NCBI RefSeq assembly: GCF_001426885.1
Contig: NZ_LMFP01000028.1
Span: forward strand, 705,811-769,810
Length of the DNA: 64,000 nt
Origin: Pelomonas sp. Root1444
GTDB lineage: Bacteria; Pseudomonadota; Gammaproteobacteria; Burkholderiales; Burkholderiaceae_C
Reading direction: 5' to 3'
Part shown: piece after piece, positions 8,251 to 17,112 of the stretch
Numbering within the stretch: position 1 is the stretch's first letter
Layout of the letters: each line of letters opens with the position of its first letter
Notes under the pieces: model-generated
Told to the model about the DNA's origin: nothing
Database searches by the model: none
The model's input: only the letters and a program-made list of their open reading frames with translations
Made by a program: the position numbers and the translations under genes

Positions 8251-9527
8251 AGGCGCCAGAGGCGGAAGCCCGCGTCCTGCAGCGCCGCTGCGTCGAATGC
8301 CGCCTTCACGTCGATGAAGGCGCCACCCTTGACCAGCTTCTTGCCGATCTCCTCGACCGACAGGTTGGCGTACTCGCGGTGCGACACCGCCGCCACGATG
8401 GCATCGGCGCGCGGCAGGTCGTCGAAGGGCATCAGGCGCACGCCGTACTCATGCATCGCCTCTTCGGCCTCGGCCTGCGCGTCGGTCACGAAGACCTCGA
8501 CGCCGTAGGTCTTGAGCTCGTTGATGATGTCGATGACCTTGGAGTTGCGCAGGTCGCCGCAGTTCTCCTTGAAGGTCAGGCCCAGCACGTTGACGCGGGC
8601 GCCCTTGATGTAGCTGCCGCTGGCGATCATGTGCTTGATCGTCTGCTCGGCGATGAACTTGCCCATGCCGTCGTTGATGCGCCGGCCGGCCAGGATGACC
8701 TGCGGGTGGTAGCCCAGCATGTCGGCCTTGTGCGTCAGGTAGTAGGGGTCCACGCCGATGCAGTGGCCGCCGACGAGGCCCGGCTTGAACTTCAGGAAGT
8801 TCCACTTGGTGCCGGCGGCTTCGAGCACCTCGGTCGTGTCGATGCCGAGCTTGTCGAAGATGATGGACAGCTCGTTCATCAGTGCGATGTTGAGGTCGCG
8901 CTGCGTGTTCTCGATGACTTTGGCAGCCTCGGCGGCCTTGATGCTGGAGGCGCGGTGCACGCCGGGCTCGACGATCATCTCGTAGACCTTGGCGACCGTG
9001 TCCAGCGTCTCGGGCGTGTCGCCGGAGACGATCTTCAGGATCTTGGTCAGCGTGTGTTCCTTGTCGCCCGGGTTGATGCGCTCGGGGCTGTAGCCGACGA
9101 AGAAATCCTGCTTCCACTTCATGCCGGATTCGCGCTCCAGCACCGGGATGCAGACCTCCTCGGTGGCGCCGGGGTAGACGGTGCTCTCGTAGACGACGAT
9201 GGCGCCCTTCTTCATGTGGCGGCCGACGCTGGTGGAGGAGCCGATCAGCGGGCGAAAGTCCGGGATGTGGGCCTCGTCGACCGGCGTGGGCACGGCGACG
9301 ATGATGAGGTCGGCCTCGGCCAGCATCTTGGGGTCGTCCGTATAGACGGCATGCTTGGCGGCCTGCACTTCCTCGTTGGTCAGCTCGCGGCTCGGGTCGG
9401 TGCCGCGCTGGCAGGCCTCGACCTTATGCCGGGCGATGTCGAAACCGATGGTTCGGGTGTGCTTGCCGAACTCCACCACCAGGGGCAGGCCCACGTAGCC
9501 GAGGCCGATGACTGCGAGCGTGCTCAT
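8247..9527 (-). CDS. tviB: UDP-N-acetylglucosamine 6-dehydrogenase, TviB/WbpA-like
   Basis: A 426-residue nucleotide-sugar dehydrogenase. GLGYVG is at 8-13 and the catalytic motif GGHCIGVDPYYL places Cys at 256. The sequence FKPGLVGGHCIGVDPYYLTH and the LTFKENCGDLRNSKV block are typical of the Vi-antigen/WbpA class, which makes UDP-N-acetyl-glucosaminuronate or UDP-N-acetyl-galactosaminuronate. It differs clearly from the AlgD-like enzyme at 621-1937, so the locus encodes two distinct uronate branches. The ATG at 9527 precedes the Rossmann strand directly. It ends in a GTGA overlap with the following glycosyltransferase. Confidence 0.9.
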   Translation of the reverse strand: MSTLAVIGLGYVGLPLVVEFGKHTRTIGFDIARHKVEACQRGTDPSRELTNEEVQAAKHAVYTDDPKMLAEADLIIVAVPTPVDEAHIPDFRPLIGSSTSVGRHMKKGAIVVYESTVYPGATEEVCIPVLERESGMKWKQDFFVGYSPERINPGDKEHTLTKILKIVSGDTPETLDTVAKVYEMIVEPGVHRASSIKAAEAAKVIENTQRDLNIALMNELSIIFDKLGIDTTEVLEAAGTKWNFLKFKPGLVGGHCIGVDPYYLTHKADMLGYHPQVILAGRRINDGMGKFIAEQTIKHMIASGSYIKGARVNVLGLTFKENCGDLRNSKVIDIINELKTYGVEVFVTDAQAEAEEAMHEYGVRLMPFDDLPRADAIVAAVSHREYANLSVEEIGKKLVKGGAFIDVKAAFDAAALQDAGFRLWRL

Positions 9528-9570
9528 GGTCGTTTTCTCGTTGCTGTGATGTCTTGAAGGCGCGTGATTG

Positions 9571-11142
9571 TCACTGCTTGTGCACGGCGCCGCGGTCGCG
9601 GACCCCACGCAAAGCGGTGTCCAGCGGGGCCCAGTTCGTACGCAGGAACTCACGCAGCCGCGCGTCGTCGGCCCCGACCGTGGCCTTGTCGGCATAGACC
9701 AGCACGACGGCGGCATCGTCGCCCTGCCCCAGCAGGCCCATGCAGGCACCGTAGAGCTTGGCCTGCCAATCGCTGATGAAGGGGCGGCCGTTGATCCAGT
9801 AGGTCTGCCAGACGCGCAGGCGCGGCGCGCTGCTGCCGTCGCCGCTGATGGTGCCCAGGGCCTGCCCGCGCAGTTCAGCGGTCAGCCAGGCCGGCGGCGC
9901 GCCGGGCGCGTCGAGCGTCGCCCGCCCGCCGGCCGTCTGCGACCAGTCCTGGTCGGCCCCGTCATTGACCAGCCGGTTCACCGACGTGACGAGCTGGCGG
10001 CCATAGCGCTGGTCGCGGTAGTAGCCCACGTAGACACCGATGGCCGGGCCGCCCGCCTCGGGCTCGAAGCGGCCGTGCAGCACGCCGGCCGGGTTCTGGA
10101 AGTGCGGGTGCCAGCTGGTCATCGGCTCGTCCTGCCAGCGCCAGCCCGGCAGCACGGGCGCTGCCAGCATGGGCTGACCCTGAGCCGCTGCACCCTGGGC
10201 CTGGGAGCGCAGCACCTGCGGCAGCGCCAGCAGCAGCATCGCGGCCAGCACGGCGCCGGACCAGCGTGCGGCGGACGCCGGCTGCGTGGCCGCGTTGGCC
10301 GGCGCGGGCTGCGCGTCGGGATCGGGGTCGGACCAGCGTGCGCCGATCATGAACATGGCCAGCATGATGAGGCCGAAGAAGACCCAGCCGTAGATGATGT
10401 GGTCCACCCCGACCGCCAGCGTGTTGCCCGACAGGTGGCCGAGCATGACGATCATGTAGGCGCGCAGCCAGTTCGCGATCAGTGGTGTGACGATGGCGAC
10501 GCCGACGAAGGCCCAGCGCTTGCGGTAGCTGCGGTAGTTCAGGTACGCGAACAACGTGCCGACCATCAACGAGGCCATCAGGTAGCGGATGCCGCTGCAG
10601 GCCTGCACGACCGACCAGGAGCCGGTGGGAATGACGAACTGGTTCCCTTCCCGGAACACCGGGATGCCGGTGACGCGCAAGGCCAGCACCGTGAAGTCGG
10701 CGGTGCGGTCGATCAACCAGGGCGTCAGGAAATCGCCGAAGGGCACCGCGAAAAACAGGAAGCCGAGCGGGAAGGCGATGCGCCGCGCCGCCTCCGTGCC
10801 GAGCACCGCCGGCACCATGACGGCGATCATCCCCATCAGCGCGAACTGCGTCGCCGCGTTGGCGGCCGCGAGGTCGCCCAGCAGCCACAGCAGGCCCAAG
10901 GGCAGCATCAGCCAAAGCCAGCGCAACGCGGGCCGGGGCACCAGCACGGCCAGGTCCGCGCGCCGGCGCCAGACCAGCCAGGCCGAGATGGGTGGCACCA
11001 CCCAGGCGTGGGCAAAAGTTTCCGAGCGGTTCCAGATGACCACCATGGCGGCGCCGGTGTCCCAGTAGAGGGCCGCAAGCAGCCCCCAGGCGAGCGCCAG
11101 GCCGAGCAGCGGCAGTCTCCAGGGCCGGGGCAGGTCGATCAT
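9571..11142 (-). CDS. xrtA: Exosortase A (XrtA/EpsH) fused to EpsI domain
   Basis: A 523-residue inner-membrane transpeptidase. Residues 1-265 form a multi-span exosortase domain with the catalytic cysteine in ACSGIRYL (Cys182), the arginine in NWLRAY (Arg227) and the histidine in VDHIIYGW (His248). Residues about 290-523 form an EpsI-type periplasmic domain (PGWRWQDEP, VYVGYYRDQ, RVWQTYWINGR). The family cleaves PEP-CTERM tails and is proposed to attach the protein to the exopolysaccharide or its lipid carrier; the substrate here is the PEP-CTERM protein at 22348-23196. The ATG at 11142 overlaps the upstream stop (ATGA); the longer open frame upstream is antisense-like read-through. Confidence 0.96.
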   Translation of the reverse strand: MIDLPRPWRLPLLGLALAWGLLAALYWDTGAAMVVIWNRSETFAHAWVVPPISAWLVWRRRADLAVLVPRPALRWLWLMLPLGLLWLLGDLAAANAATQFALMGMIAVMVPAVLGTEAARRIAFPLGFLFFAVPFGDFLTPWLIDRTADFTVLALRVTGIPVFREGNQFVIPTGSWSVVQACSGIRYLMASLMVGTLFAYLNYRSYRKRWAFVGVAIVTPLIANWLRAYMIVMLGHLSGNTLAVGVDHIIYGWVFFGLIMLAMFMIGARWSDPDPDAQPAPANAATQPASAARWSGAVLAAMLLLALPQVLRSQAQGAAAQGQPMLAAPVLPGWRWQDEPMTSWHPHFQNPAGVLHGRFEPEAGGPAIGVYVGYYRDQRYGRQLVTSVNRLVNDGADQDWSQTAGGRATLDAPGAPPAWLTAELRGQALGTISGDGSSAPRLRVWQTYWINGRPFISDWQAKLYGACMGLLGQGDDAAVVLVYADKATVGADDARLREFLRTNWAPLDTALRGVRDRGAVHKQ

Positions 11143-12332
11143 GCAGCCTCCAAATGGCGGTCCAGCCCGGCCAGGTGCGCGTCCCAGCTGTAGGCGCCGA
11201 GCACGAAGTCGCGCGCGCCGCGGCCCGCCATGTCGGCAGCAGCAGGATCGGCCAGCCAGGCGGCGACATGCTCGACATAACCGGCCGCAGCGTCGGCAGG
11301 CAGCAGGCCCGGCAAGGCATCGGCCGTGATCGCCTTGACGCAGCTGCCGGCGGCAACGACCGGCCGTGCCATGGCCATGGCCTCCAGCACCTTGTTCTGG
11401 ATGCCGCGCGCAAGGCGCAGCGGCGCGACGACGGCGGCCGCATGTTGCAGGTAAGGCCGCACGTCGGGCACGGTGCCCGTCACGTTGACGGCATCGCCAG
11501 CGAGCGCGCGCACGGCCGGCGCGGGGCTGCGGCCGACGATGTGAAAGCGCAGCGCCGGGAAGCGCTCGCGCAGCGTTGGCAGCATGTCGGTGGCGAACCA
11601 GGTCACCGCATCGATGTTGGGCCAGTAGTCCATCGCGCCGGTGAAGACCAGTGGCAGCTCGCCAGCTGCGAAGGGGCTGGCCCGCGCAGGGTCGGGCGCG
11701 AAGACGTCGGCATCGACGCCGTTGCCCAGGGCCGCCAGGCGCAACGGCTGGCCGGGGCTGAGCTCGCGGAACAGCGCGACCTCGTTGTCGGTCACGAAGA
11801 AGCTGCATTCGGCCTCGCGCGCGACGCGCTGTTCGAAGCCCAGCAGCTTGGTGAACTCGCGCCGGTAGAGCCAGGACATCGGCCACGCATGCTCGGGCGC
11901 GTAGTCGCGCCACTTGGCGGAGTCCACGTCGACGAAATCCACCAGCGTCTTCACGCCCTTCAGGCCACGCGTGTACTGGGCCATCACGCCGCTGAATACG
12001 ACCACGGCATCAAAGCCCACGCGGGCGGCCGTCTCGTCCACCCAGGCCTGCAGGCCGGCGTCGCGGTAGTAGGGCAGGCTCAAGGGCTCGCCGCTTGCCA
12101 GGCCGCGCAGGCTCAGCAGCTTGGCGGTGCGTGGGTGCAGCCTGGCCACGTGCAGGCCGGCGCACAGCTCGCGCACGCGCGGCAGATGCTGTTCGTCGTC
12201 GGGGTCGTCGATGAAGCTGCCGAGATGCACCTCGTGCCGCGCCGCCAGATGCTTGAGCAGGTGGTAGGAGCGCACCTTGTCGCCCTTGTTGGGCGGGTAA
12301 GGCAGGCGGTGGACGAGGTAGAGGACCTTCAT
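11139..12332 (-). CDS. Glycosyltransferase, XrtA/PEP-CTERM system-associated (TIGR03087-like)
   Basis: A 397-residue GT4 glycosyltransferase with the EpsH1-associated sugar transferase 1 features: HRLPYPPNKGDKVRSYHLL (8-26), DFVDVDSAKW (about 132-141) and FVTDNE in the linker. The C-terminal domain has GAMDYWPN and a nucleotide-sugar-binding segment RGIQNKVLEAMAM. The enzyme should build the exopolysaccharide repeat unit on the cytoplasmic side. A copy of the structured intergenic repeat lies 12 bp upstream of its start, between it and the FemAB-like gene. It is coupled to xrtA by an ATGA overlap. Confidence 0.92.
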   Translation of the reverse strand: MKVLYLVHRLPYPPNKGDKVRSYHLLKHLAARHEVHLGSFIDDPDDEQHLPRVRELCAGLHVARLHPRTAKLLSLRGLASGEPLSLPYYRDAGLQAWVDETAARVGFDAVVVFSGVMAQYTRGLKGVKTLVDFVDVDSAKWRDYAPEHAWPMSWLYRREFTKLLGFEQRVAREAECSFFVTDNEVALFRELSPGQPLRLAALGNGVDADVFAPDPARASPFAAGELPLVFTGAMDYWPNIDAVTWFATDMLPTLRERFPALRFHIVGRSPAPAVRALAGDAVNVTGTVPDVRPYLQHAAAVVAPLRLARGIQNKVLEAMAMARPVVAAGSCVKAITADALPGLLPADAAAGYVEHVAAWLADPAAADMAGRGARDFVLGAYSWDAHLAGLDRHLEAA

Positions 12333-12344
12333 GTCAGCGCCGCA

Positions 12345-12406
12345 CGGCCGCCCGAAAGCGCTGACGCGCCCCCTCGGGGGGGCAGCGAACGAAGTGAGCG
12401 TGGGGG
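12345..12406 (-). repeat. Structured intergenic repeat, copy A
   Basis: A GC-rich element containing a CCCCCTCGGGGGG hairpin followed by GCAGCGAACGAAGTGAGCGTGGG. It shares the blocks GGCCGCCCG, GACGCGCCC, GGGGGGCAGCGA and GAGCGTGGG with the element at 15500-15560, and a weaker version is at 46851-46918. Each copy sits within a minus-strand operon, 12 bp or less upstream of the next start codon or its leader. Confidence 0.75.
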
Positions 12407-12428
12407 CATCTTCAATTGACCCGCCTTC

Positions 12429-13478
12429 TCAGCCGAGGTTCTTCACGATGAAGGGCCCGAGCCAGTTCGCGACACCGATGGGCAGCTTGCGCCAGGTCTT
12501 GATCAGCAGCTGGTATTTCGGGTTGTTCGGGTTGTTCTGGGGGATCGCGTCGCGCTTGAAGAGGCGGTATTCGTAGCTCAGCGGCTGGGGCTCGAAGCCC
12601 CAGTTCTTCTTGAACGAGAACGAGCCCGTGCCCTGCTTGCTGCGGCCGTAGTCGAAGACCTTCAGGCCGCGCGCACAGGCACGGCGCATCAGCTCCCAGT
12701 ACTTGAAGTCGTTGGCGGCCAGGTCGCGCGCGGCCTCGTCGTCGCCGGCGTAGTAGGGCAGCACCTCGTCGCGGAAGTAGAAGCTCAGCACGGAGGACAG
12801 CGGCTTGCCATCCGGGCCGGTCACGGTCAGTACCTCGGCGTCCGCACCGAATTCGTCAAGCAAAGCCTGGAAGTACTTCTTCGGCATCGCCGGCGTGCCG
12901 TGCCGGTGCACGTTGTCGGCATAGAGGTCGAAGAAGCGGTCGACGCCCGCGTCGACCTCCGCCTTCAGCTCGTTCTTGATGCCCTTGCGCACCATGGCCC
13001 GCTGCTTGCGCGGGATGGCCAGCATGTTGGCTTCTTCATCAGGCAGGATTTCCTTGCGGAAGGTGACATAGAGGTCCTGGCGCGGCCAGTCGGCGTGCCG
13101 CGTGGCGCCGAGGTTGCGGTACTCGAGATGCTCGGCGCCCTGCCCTCTGGCGATCTTCTCGGCCTCGACTTCGAGGGCCGCCGCCGCCTCGTCGTTCAGC
13201 GCGGCCACGCCGCCGTAGACCGCGAACGGCAGGCTGGCCACCGAGTGGCCGAACAGCCGGCTCTTGACCTCCGCCAGCGGCAGCACGCCTTCGATGACGC
13301 CGTCACGCTCGGCGTACAGGAAGAAGCCGCGATGTCCGAAGCTGCGTTCGATGACGCGCAGCCAGCCGCTGCGGTGGAAGAAGGTCGCCTGCGGGTGGGC
13401 CAGCACGAAGGCGTCCCAGCGCGCGGACAAGGCTTGGTCTTGCGCGGCCAGGCGCGCAATGCGAAGAGGGCTGGTCAT
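12429..13478 (-). CDS. FemAB-like protein, PEP-CTERM system-associated (TIGR03019-like)
   Basis: A 349-residue protein of the GNAT-fold FemAB-related family tied to exosortase loci. Recognisable pieces are HPQATFFHRSGWLRVIERSFGH (28-49), the IPRKQRAMVRKGIKN stretch (about 155-169), and the C-terminal FDYGRSKQGTGSFSFKKNWGF (about 285-305). FemAB proteins transfer aminoacyl groups, so this may add an amino acid to a polysaccharide or lipid precursor; the real acceptor is unknown. Its ATG directly abuts the stop of the deacetylase gene with no spacer. Confidence 0.92.
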   Translation of the reverse strand: MTSPLRIARLAAQDQALSARWDAFVLAHPQATFFHRSGWLRVIERSFGHRGFFLYAERDGVIEGVLPLAEVKSRLFGHSVASLPFAVYGGVAALNDEAAAALEVEAEKIARGQGAEHLEYRNLGATRHADWPRQDLYVTFRKEILPDEEANMLAIPRKQRAMVRKGIKNELKAEVDAGVDRFFDLYADNVHRHGTPAMPKKYFQALLDEFGADAEVLTVTGPDGKPLSSVLSFYFRDEVLPYYAGDDEAARDLAANDFKYWELMRRACARGLKVFDYGRSKQGTGSFSFKKNWGFEPQPLSYEYRLFKRDAIPQNNPNNPKYQLLIKTWRKLPIGVANWLGPFIVKNLG

Positions 13479-14393
13479 TCAGGCCGGGCTCAGCGAGGGC
13501 GCGTTCGCGCGCGGGCTGGCCTCGCGGCCGAGGAAGATTTCATCCATCCGGCCCCAGCGGAAGTCGCCCAGCAGGCGGGCGATGCGGTCATGGGTGCGCG
13601 GGATGTTGACGTAGTGGCGGAAGCGCGTCTTGGCGTCAATGCCGGCGATGCGCGGCTGCTCGCTGTCGATCTCCCAGGGGTGGAAGTAGAAGACCGCCGG
13701 CTCGCCATCGGTCTCGTTGACGCGGCGGATCATCCAGCGCGACAGCGCATAGGGCAGCAACCGGAAGTAGCCGCCGCCGCTGCTCGGCAGGTTGCGCGAG
13801 CCGACGCGCAGCGTGGTCACGGGGATCTCCAGCAGCCCCTCGCGCACCGGGTAGGCGAAGCGCGGCGAATCGGGCATTCCGTAGTGGTCGTGGGCGATGG
13901 GATAGACGCTGCTGGAGTAGCGATAGCCCGCGTCGCGCAGCACGTCGAAGGCCCAGAGGTTGGCCTTGCCGATGGAGAAGCTCGGCGCGCGGTAGCCGAC
14001 GACCGGCACGCCGCCGAGGTCCTCCAGCAGCTTCTTGGCGCTGGCGATGTCTTGGAGGAAGGCAGCGGGGCTCAGGTCGCTGGCGCGTTCATGGCCGTAG
14101 CCGTGGCTGGCCAGTTCGTGGCCACCGGCGACGATGGCCTTGACGACCTGCGGATAGCGCTCGGCGATCCAGCCCAGCGTGAAGAAGGTGGCGCGCACGT
14201 TCTTCTCGGCCAGCAGCGCCAGGATGCGGTCGATGTTGCGCTCGACGCGGCACTCCAGGCCGTTCCAGTCGTCGCGGCGGATGTAGGGCGCGAAAGCCGA
14301 AACCTGGAAGTAGTCCTCCACGTCGATGCTCATCGCATTGCGCAGGGCCGGGGTCTGGGTGGGCATCAGCATGGCGATCTCGTTGGATTTCAA
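13479..14393 (-). CDS. Polysaccharide deacetylase, XrtA system (TIGR03006-like)
   Basis: A 304-residue NodB-fold deacetylase. From the TTG start the catalytic/metal triad is Asp24 or Asp27 in MSIDVEDYF (21-29) with His97 and His101 in ASHGYGHE. RAPSFSIG and the tail motif FYFHPWE are also typical. It would remove N- or O-acetyl groups from the exopolysaccharide. The TTG start at 14393 makes a TTGA overlap with the ATPase stop; ATG at 14372 (residue 8) or 14333 (residue 21) are alternatives, and the last keeps the whole conserved domain. No signal peptide is evident, as is usual for this subfamily. Confidence 0.9.
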   Translation of the reverse strand: MKSNEIAMLMPTQTPALRNAMSIDVEDYFQVSAFAPYIRRDDWNGLECRVERNIDRILALLAEKNVRATFFTLGWIAERYPQVVKAIVAGGHELASHGYGHERASDLSPAAFLQDIASAKKLLEDLGGVPVVGYRAPSFSIGKANLWAFDVLRDAGYRYSSSVYPIAHDHYGMPDSPRFAYPVREGLLEIPVTTLRVGSRNLPSSGGGYFRLLPYALSRWMIRRVNETDGEPAVFYFHPWEIDSEQPRIAGIDAKTRFRHYVNIPRTHDRIARLLGDFRWGRMDEIFLGREASPRANAPSLSPA

Positions 14394-15487
14394 TGCTGCT
14401 TGACCGCGTCGACCAGCTTCTGCAGCAGGGCCAGCGTCTGCAGGTTGATGCGCTCCAAGCGCATCATGCTGCGCTCCAGGCGCTGCAGGCGGTCGGTGTG
14501 ATGGTCGGCGCTGAGGGCGGCGATCTCGCTGGACAGACCGTCCACCTCGGCGAGGCTCATCTTCAGTCGCGACACGTCAAGCGCGCCAGGCGCGCTGTCG
14601 AGCGCGCCGGGACGGCTGTCCGGGAGCTTGGAGGGCGCACTGTCCAGCGCACCGAGGTCGCTGTTGCGCGGCGCCTCACTCTCCTGCGCGATGTCGCGCA
14701 GCACCTCCTTCACGTCCGCCAGCGTCAGGTGCGAGCGGCCCTGCATGAAGCCCAGCAGCAGCAGTCGGTCGCACAGCCGGTTGATGCGCCGCGGGATGCC
14801 GTTGCTGGCCTTGTGGATGGCCGGAAAGGCGTCGTGGTCGAAGGTCGGCTTGCCGGTGGAGCCCGCGCATTTCAGGCGGTGCTCCATGTAGCGCTGGGTC
14901 TCGTCCTCGTCCAGCGGGCCGATGTGGCAGGTGGCCGCAACACGCTGGCGGAACTGCTCCATCTCCGGCTTCTGCAGGATGCTGCGGAATTCCGGCTGGC
15001 CGACGAGAAAGGTCTGCAGCAGCGACTGGTTGCTGAACTGGAAGTTCGACAGCATGCGCAGTTCCTCGACCGCGCGTGCCGTCAGGTTCTGCGCCTCGTC
15101 CACGATCAACAGGCAACGCTTGCCCTGCGTGACCTGGTTGACGAAGAAGGCCTCCAGCGTCATCAGCAGCTCGGACTTGGGTGCGTCCTTGACGCGCACG
15201 CCGAAGGCCGCGCCGACCATGCGCAGCGTGTCCTCGGCGTCGAGCTGGGTCGTCACGACGTTGCCGATGACGACGTTGCTGCGGTTCAGGCTGTCCAGCA
15301 GGCCGCGCAGCAGCGTCGTCTTGCCGGCGCCGATCTCGCCGGTGATGACGATGAAGCCGTCATTGCGCAGCACGCCGTAGTCCAGGTAGGCCTTGGCCCG
15401 GCGATGCTGCTTGCTGCCGTAGTAGAAGTTCGGGTCAGGGCTGAGCTGGAAAGGCTTGCTGCTCAAGCCGTAGAAGGCTTCGTACAT
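14390..15487 (-). CDS. XrtA-associated ATPase (TIGR03015-like, ExeA/AAA type)
   Basis: A 365-residue cytoplasmic AAA ATPase. Walker A is GEIGAGKTTL (50-59) and Walker B is LLIVDEAQNL (about 127-136); the N-terminal FGLSSKPF-like motif appears as FYGLSSKPFQLSPDP (5-19). It resembles GspA/ExeA ATPases and is a standard member of XrtA secretion loci, presumably powering or organising polysaccharide export. After the AAA module there is a low-complexity linker with repeated GALDSAP units (about 277-302), then a C-terminal coiled coil. A copy of the structured intergenic repeat lies upstream of its start. Confidence 0.92.
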   Translation of the reverse strand: MYEAFYGLSSKPFQLSPDPNFYYGSKQHRRAKAYLDYGVLRNDGFIVITGEIGAGKTTLLRGLLDSLNRSNVVIGNVVTTQLDAEDTLRMVGAAFGVRVKDAPKSELLMTLEAFFVNQVTQGKRCLLIVDEAQNLTARAVEELRMLSNFQFSNQSLLQTFLVGQPEFRSILQKPEMEQFRQRVAATCHIGPLDEDETQRYMEHRLKCAGSTGKPTFDHDAFPAIHKASNGIPRRINRLCDRLLLLGFMQGRSHLTLADVKEVLRDIAQESEAPRNSDLGALDSAPSKLPDSRPGALDSAPGALDVSRLKMSLAEVDGLSSEIAALSADHHTDRLQRLERSMMRLERINLQTLALLQKLVDAVKQH

Positions 15488-15499
15488 GTCAGTGGTCCC

Positions 15500-15560
15500 C
15501 GGCCGCCCGGAAACACCGACGCGCCCGCTTGGGGGGCAGCGAGCAGTGCGAGCGTGGGAG
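15500..15560 (-). repeat. Structured intergenic repeat, copy B
   Basis: Shares GGCCGCCCG, GACGCGCCC, GGGGGGCAGCGA and GAGCGTGGG in the same order and spacing as copy A at 12345-12406. It fills most of the 83-bp gap between the outer-membrane protein stop (15571) and the ATPase start (15487). Confidence 0.75.
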
Positions 15561-15570
15561 TCGTTTCATG

Positions 15571-17112
15571 TCAGAACAGTTGGGTCAGATTGGCGTAGAC
15601 CGCATTCTCGGTGTACGGCGCGGCGCCTTCGAAGCGGCTGTGACGCGCGCCGAGCTGCCCATTGAGGCGCGGCCCCAGCCGGGCATTCCAGCTGGCGATC
15701 CAGCTGGTCAGCTGGATGGCCTGGTTGGCGAAATCGCCCGTGGATTCCTGGCGCGAGGCGGTCAGCGAGACGCCCGACAGCGGCGTCAGCTGGTGACTGG
15801 CGGTCAGTGCATAGGACCGCTGCTCGACGCGCGAGGTGTTGGCGAGATCGCCCTGGTTCAGGTTGCTGCCCAGACGCCGCGTGATTGAACGACTGAGCTG
15901 CGCGGACAGGCTGCTTCGCACGCCTTGCAGCGTGACGCCGAGTTGCTGGCTGCGCAGCCGGCTCGGACCGGTCGACAGGAACCCGTTGGCCAATGGCGCA
16001 TCCGGCGACAGGCCTTGCCGTTGAAGTTCTTGCCGCACGCGGATATCGCGCTGGACAGGATCGGGCTCCACCGAAGCAAACAGCAGGAAGAACTGGTCGT
16101 AATAGGTGCGCACCCCACCGGGCGCGCCGGTGTTGCCGAGCGTCGTCGTCGACATGTCGGCAAAACGCCAGACCGAGCGTGCCATGCGGTGCTCGAAGGT
16201 CAGGCCATGGCTGTTGCCGTAGTCGTGGTACTGCCAGTTGGCGCCCATCCGGGTGCGCGGCGTGGGCGTCCATTCCGCGGTGACGCCGCCAGTCGGGCCG
16301 TCCTGCGTGCCAGAACCCAGGAAGTCGTTGCGCTCCCGGCCGGCATCGAGCGTGAAAAACCAGTCCGGGTCGGGGCGGTAGTTCACGCCGGCCTTCAAGG
16401 TTTCGCTGCGGTTGGACCGCGCGGTCTTGGGCTTGACCTGCTGAGTGTTGGCCTGTAGCCACCAGCCGAGCATGCCCGCATTCCACTGGTCAATGCGCAG
16501 CGTGCCACTGCTGCCGCGGCTGTCGCCGAGGCTGGTGCCGCGCGCCTCGGTGCGTGTGAACTCGCTGCGCAGGTCGTAGGTGGCCACGCCGCCCAACATG
16601 CCGCGCAGCGACGGCGCTATCGCAAGCGTGCCGGTTTCATGCTGGTTTTGGTTGGCCAGGTTGTTCACCGCGCCCTGCGAGCCCAGCGTCGGCGCGCTCT
16701 GCTGACCGAAGGCTGACGCGTTTTGCTGGCCGATGTTGGCCCGCATGTCGACGAACAGCGTGCGGCTGATCAACTCGGCCTGGGCATTGGCAACCAGCGA
16801 GTTCTGGAACCGCGCCGGCTGGTCGCTCTTCAGGTAAGCGATGCCGTTCAACGTGTAGTCCACGCTGCCGCGCAACGAACCGCTGTTGCTGAGGATGCGG
16901 ATGCCCGGCGACAGCGTCGTGATCAACGCTGCATCCTTGTCGTGTTCCTGAAGGCGCAGGTTGTCTGTCCAGGTCTGCATCACGCCGATGCGAGGCTGGA
17001 CGATCATGCTCCCGGCCGGAGCAGCGGTCAGGCCTTGCTGGGCATGCGCGGCCATCGCCCAGGCGGCGGCGGCAAAGGCAAGACAGCGCGGCTCAGCTCT
17101 GCGCCGAGTCAT
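15571..17112 (-). CDS. Outer-membrane beta-barrel protein, PEP-CTERM system-associated (TIGR03016-like)
   Basis: A 513-residue exported protein. Residues 1-24 form a signal peptide ending AHA before Gln25. The rest alternates aromatic and polar residues in a pattern typical of a large beta-barrel (FMDMRANIGQQNASAFG-like strands, repeated Arg/Tyr girdles) and ends with a phenylalanine (TQLF), the usual BAM recognition residue. Family TIGR03016 proteins are found in XrtA loci and probably form the outer-membrane exit for polysaccharide. The ATG at 17112 gives a clean signal peptide, and the gene starts inside the 3' end of the kinase gene (20-bp overlap). Confidence 0.88.
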   Translation of the reverse strand: MTRRRAEPRCLAFAAAAWAMAAHAQQGLTAAPAGSMIVQPRIGVMQTWTDNLRLQEHDKDAALITTLSPGIRILSNSGSLRGSVDYTLNGIAYLKSDQPARFQNSLVANAQAELISRTLFVDMRANIGQQNASAFGQQSAPTLGSQGAVNNLANQNQHETGTLAIAPSLRGMLGGVATYDLRSEFTRTEARGTSLGDSRGSSGTLRIDQWNAGMLGWWLQANTQQVKPKTARSNRSETLKAGVNYRPDPDWFFTLDAGRERNDFLGSGTQDGPTGGVTAEWTPTPRTRMGANWQYHDYGNSHGLTFEHRMARSVWRFADMSTTTLGNTGAPGGVRTYYDQFFLLFASVEPDPVQRDIRVRQELQRQGLSPDAPLANGFLSTGPSRLRSQQLGVTLQGVRSSLSAQLSRSITRRLGSNLNQGDLANTSRVEQRSYALTASHQLTPLSGVSLTASRQESTGDFANQAIQLTSWIASWNARLGPRLNGQLGARHSRFEGAAPYTENAVYANLTQLF

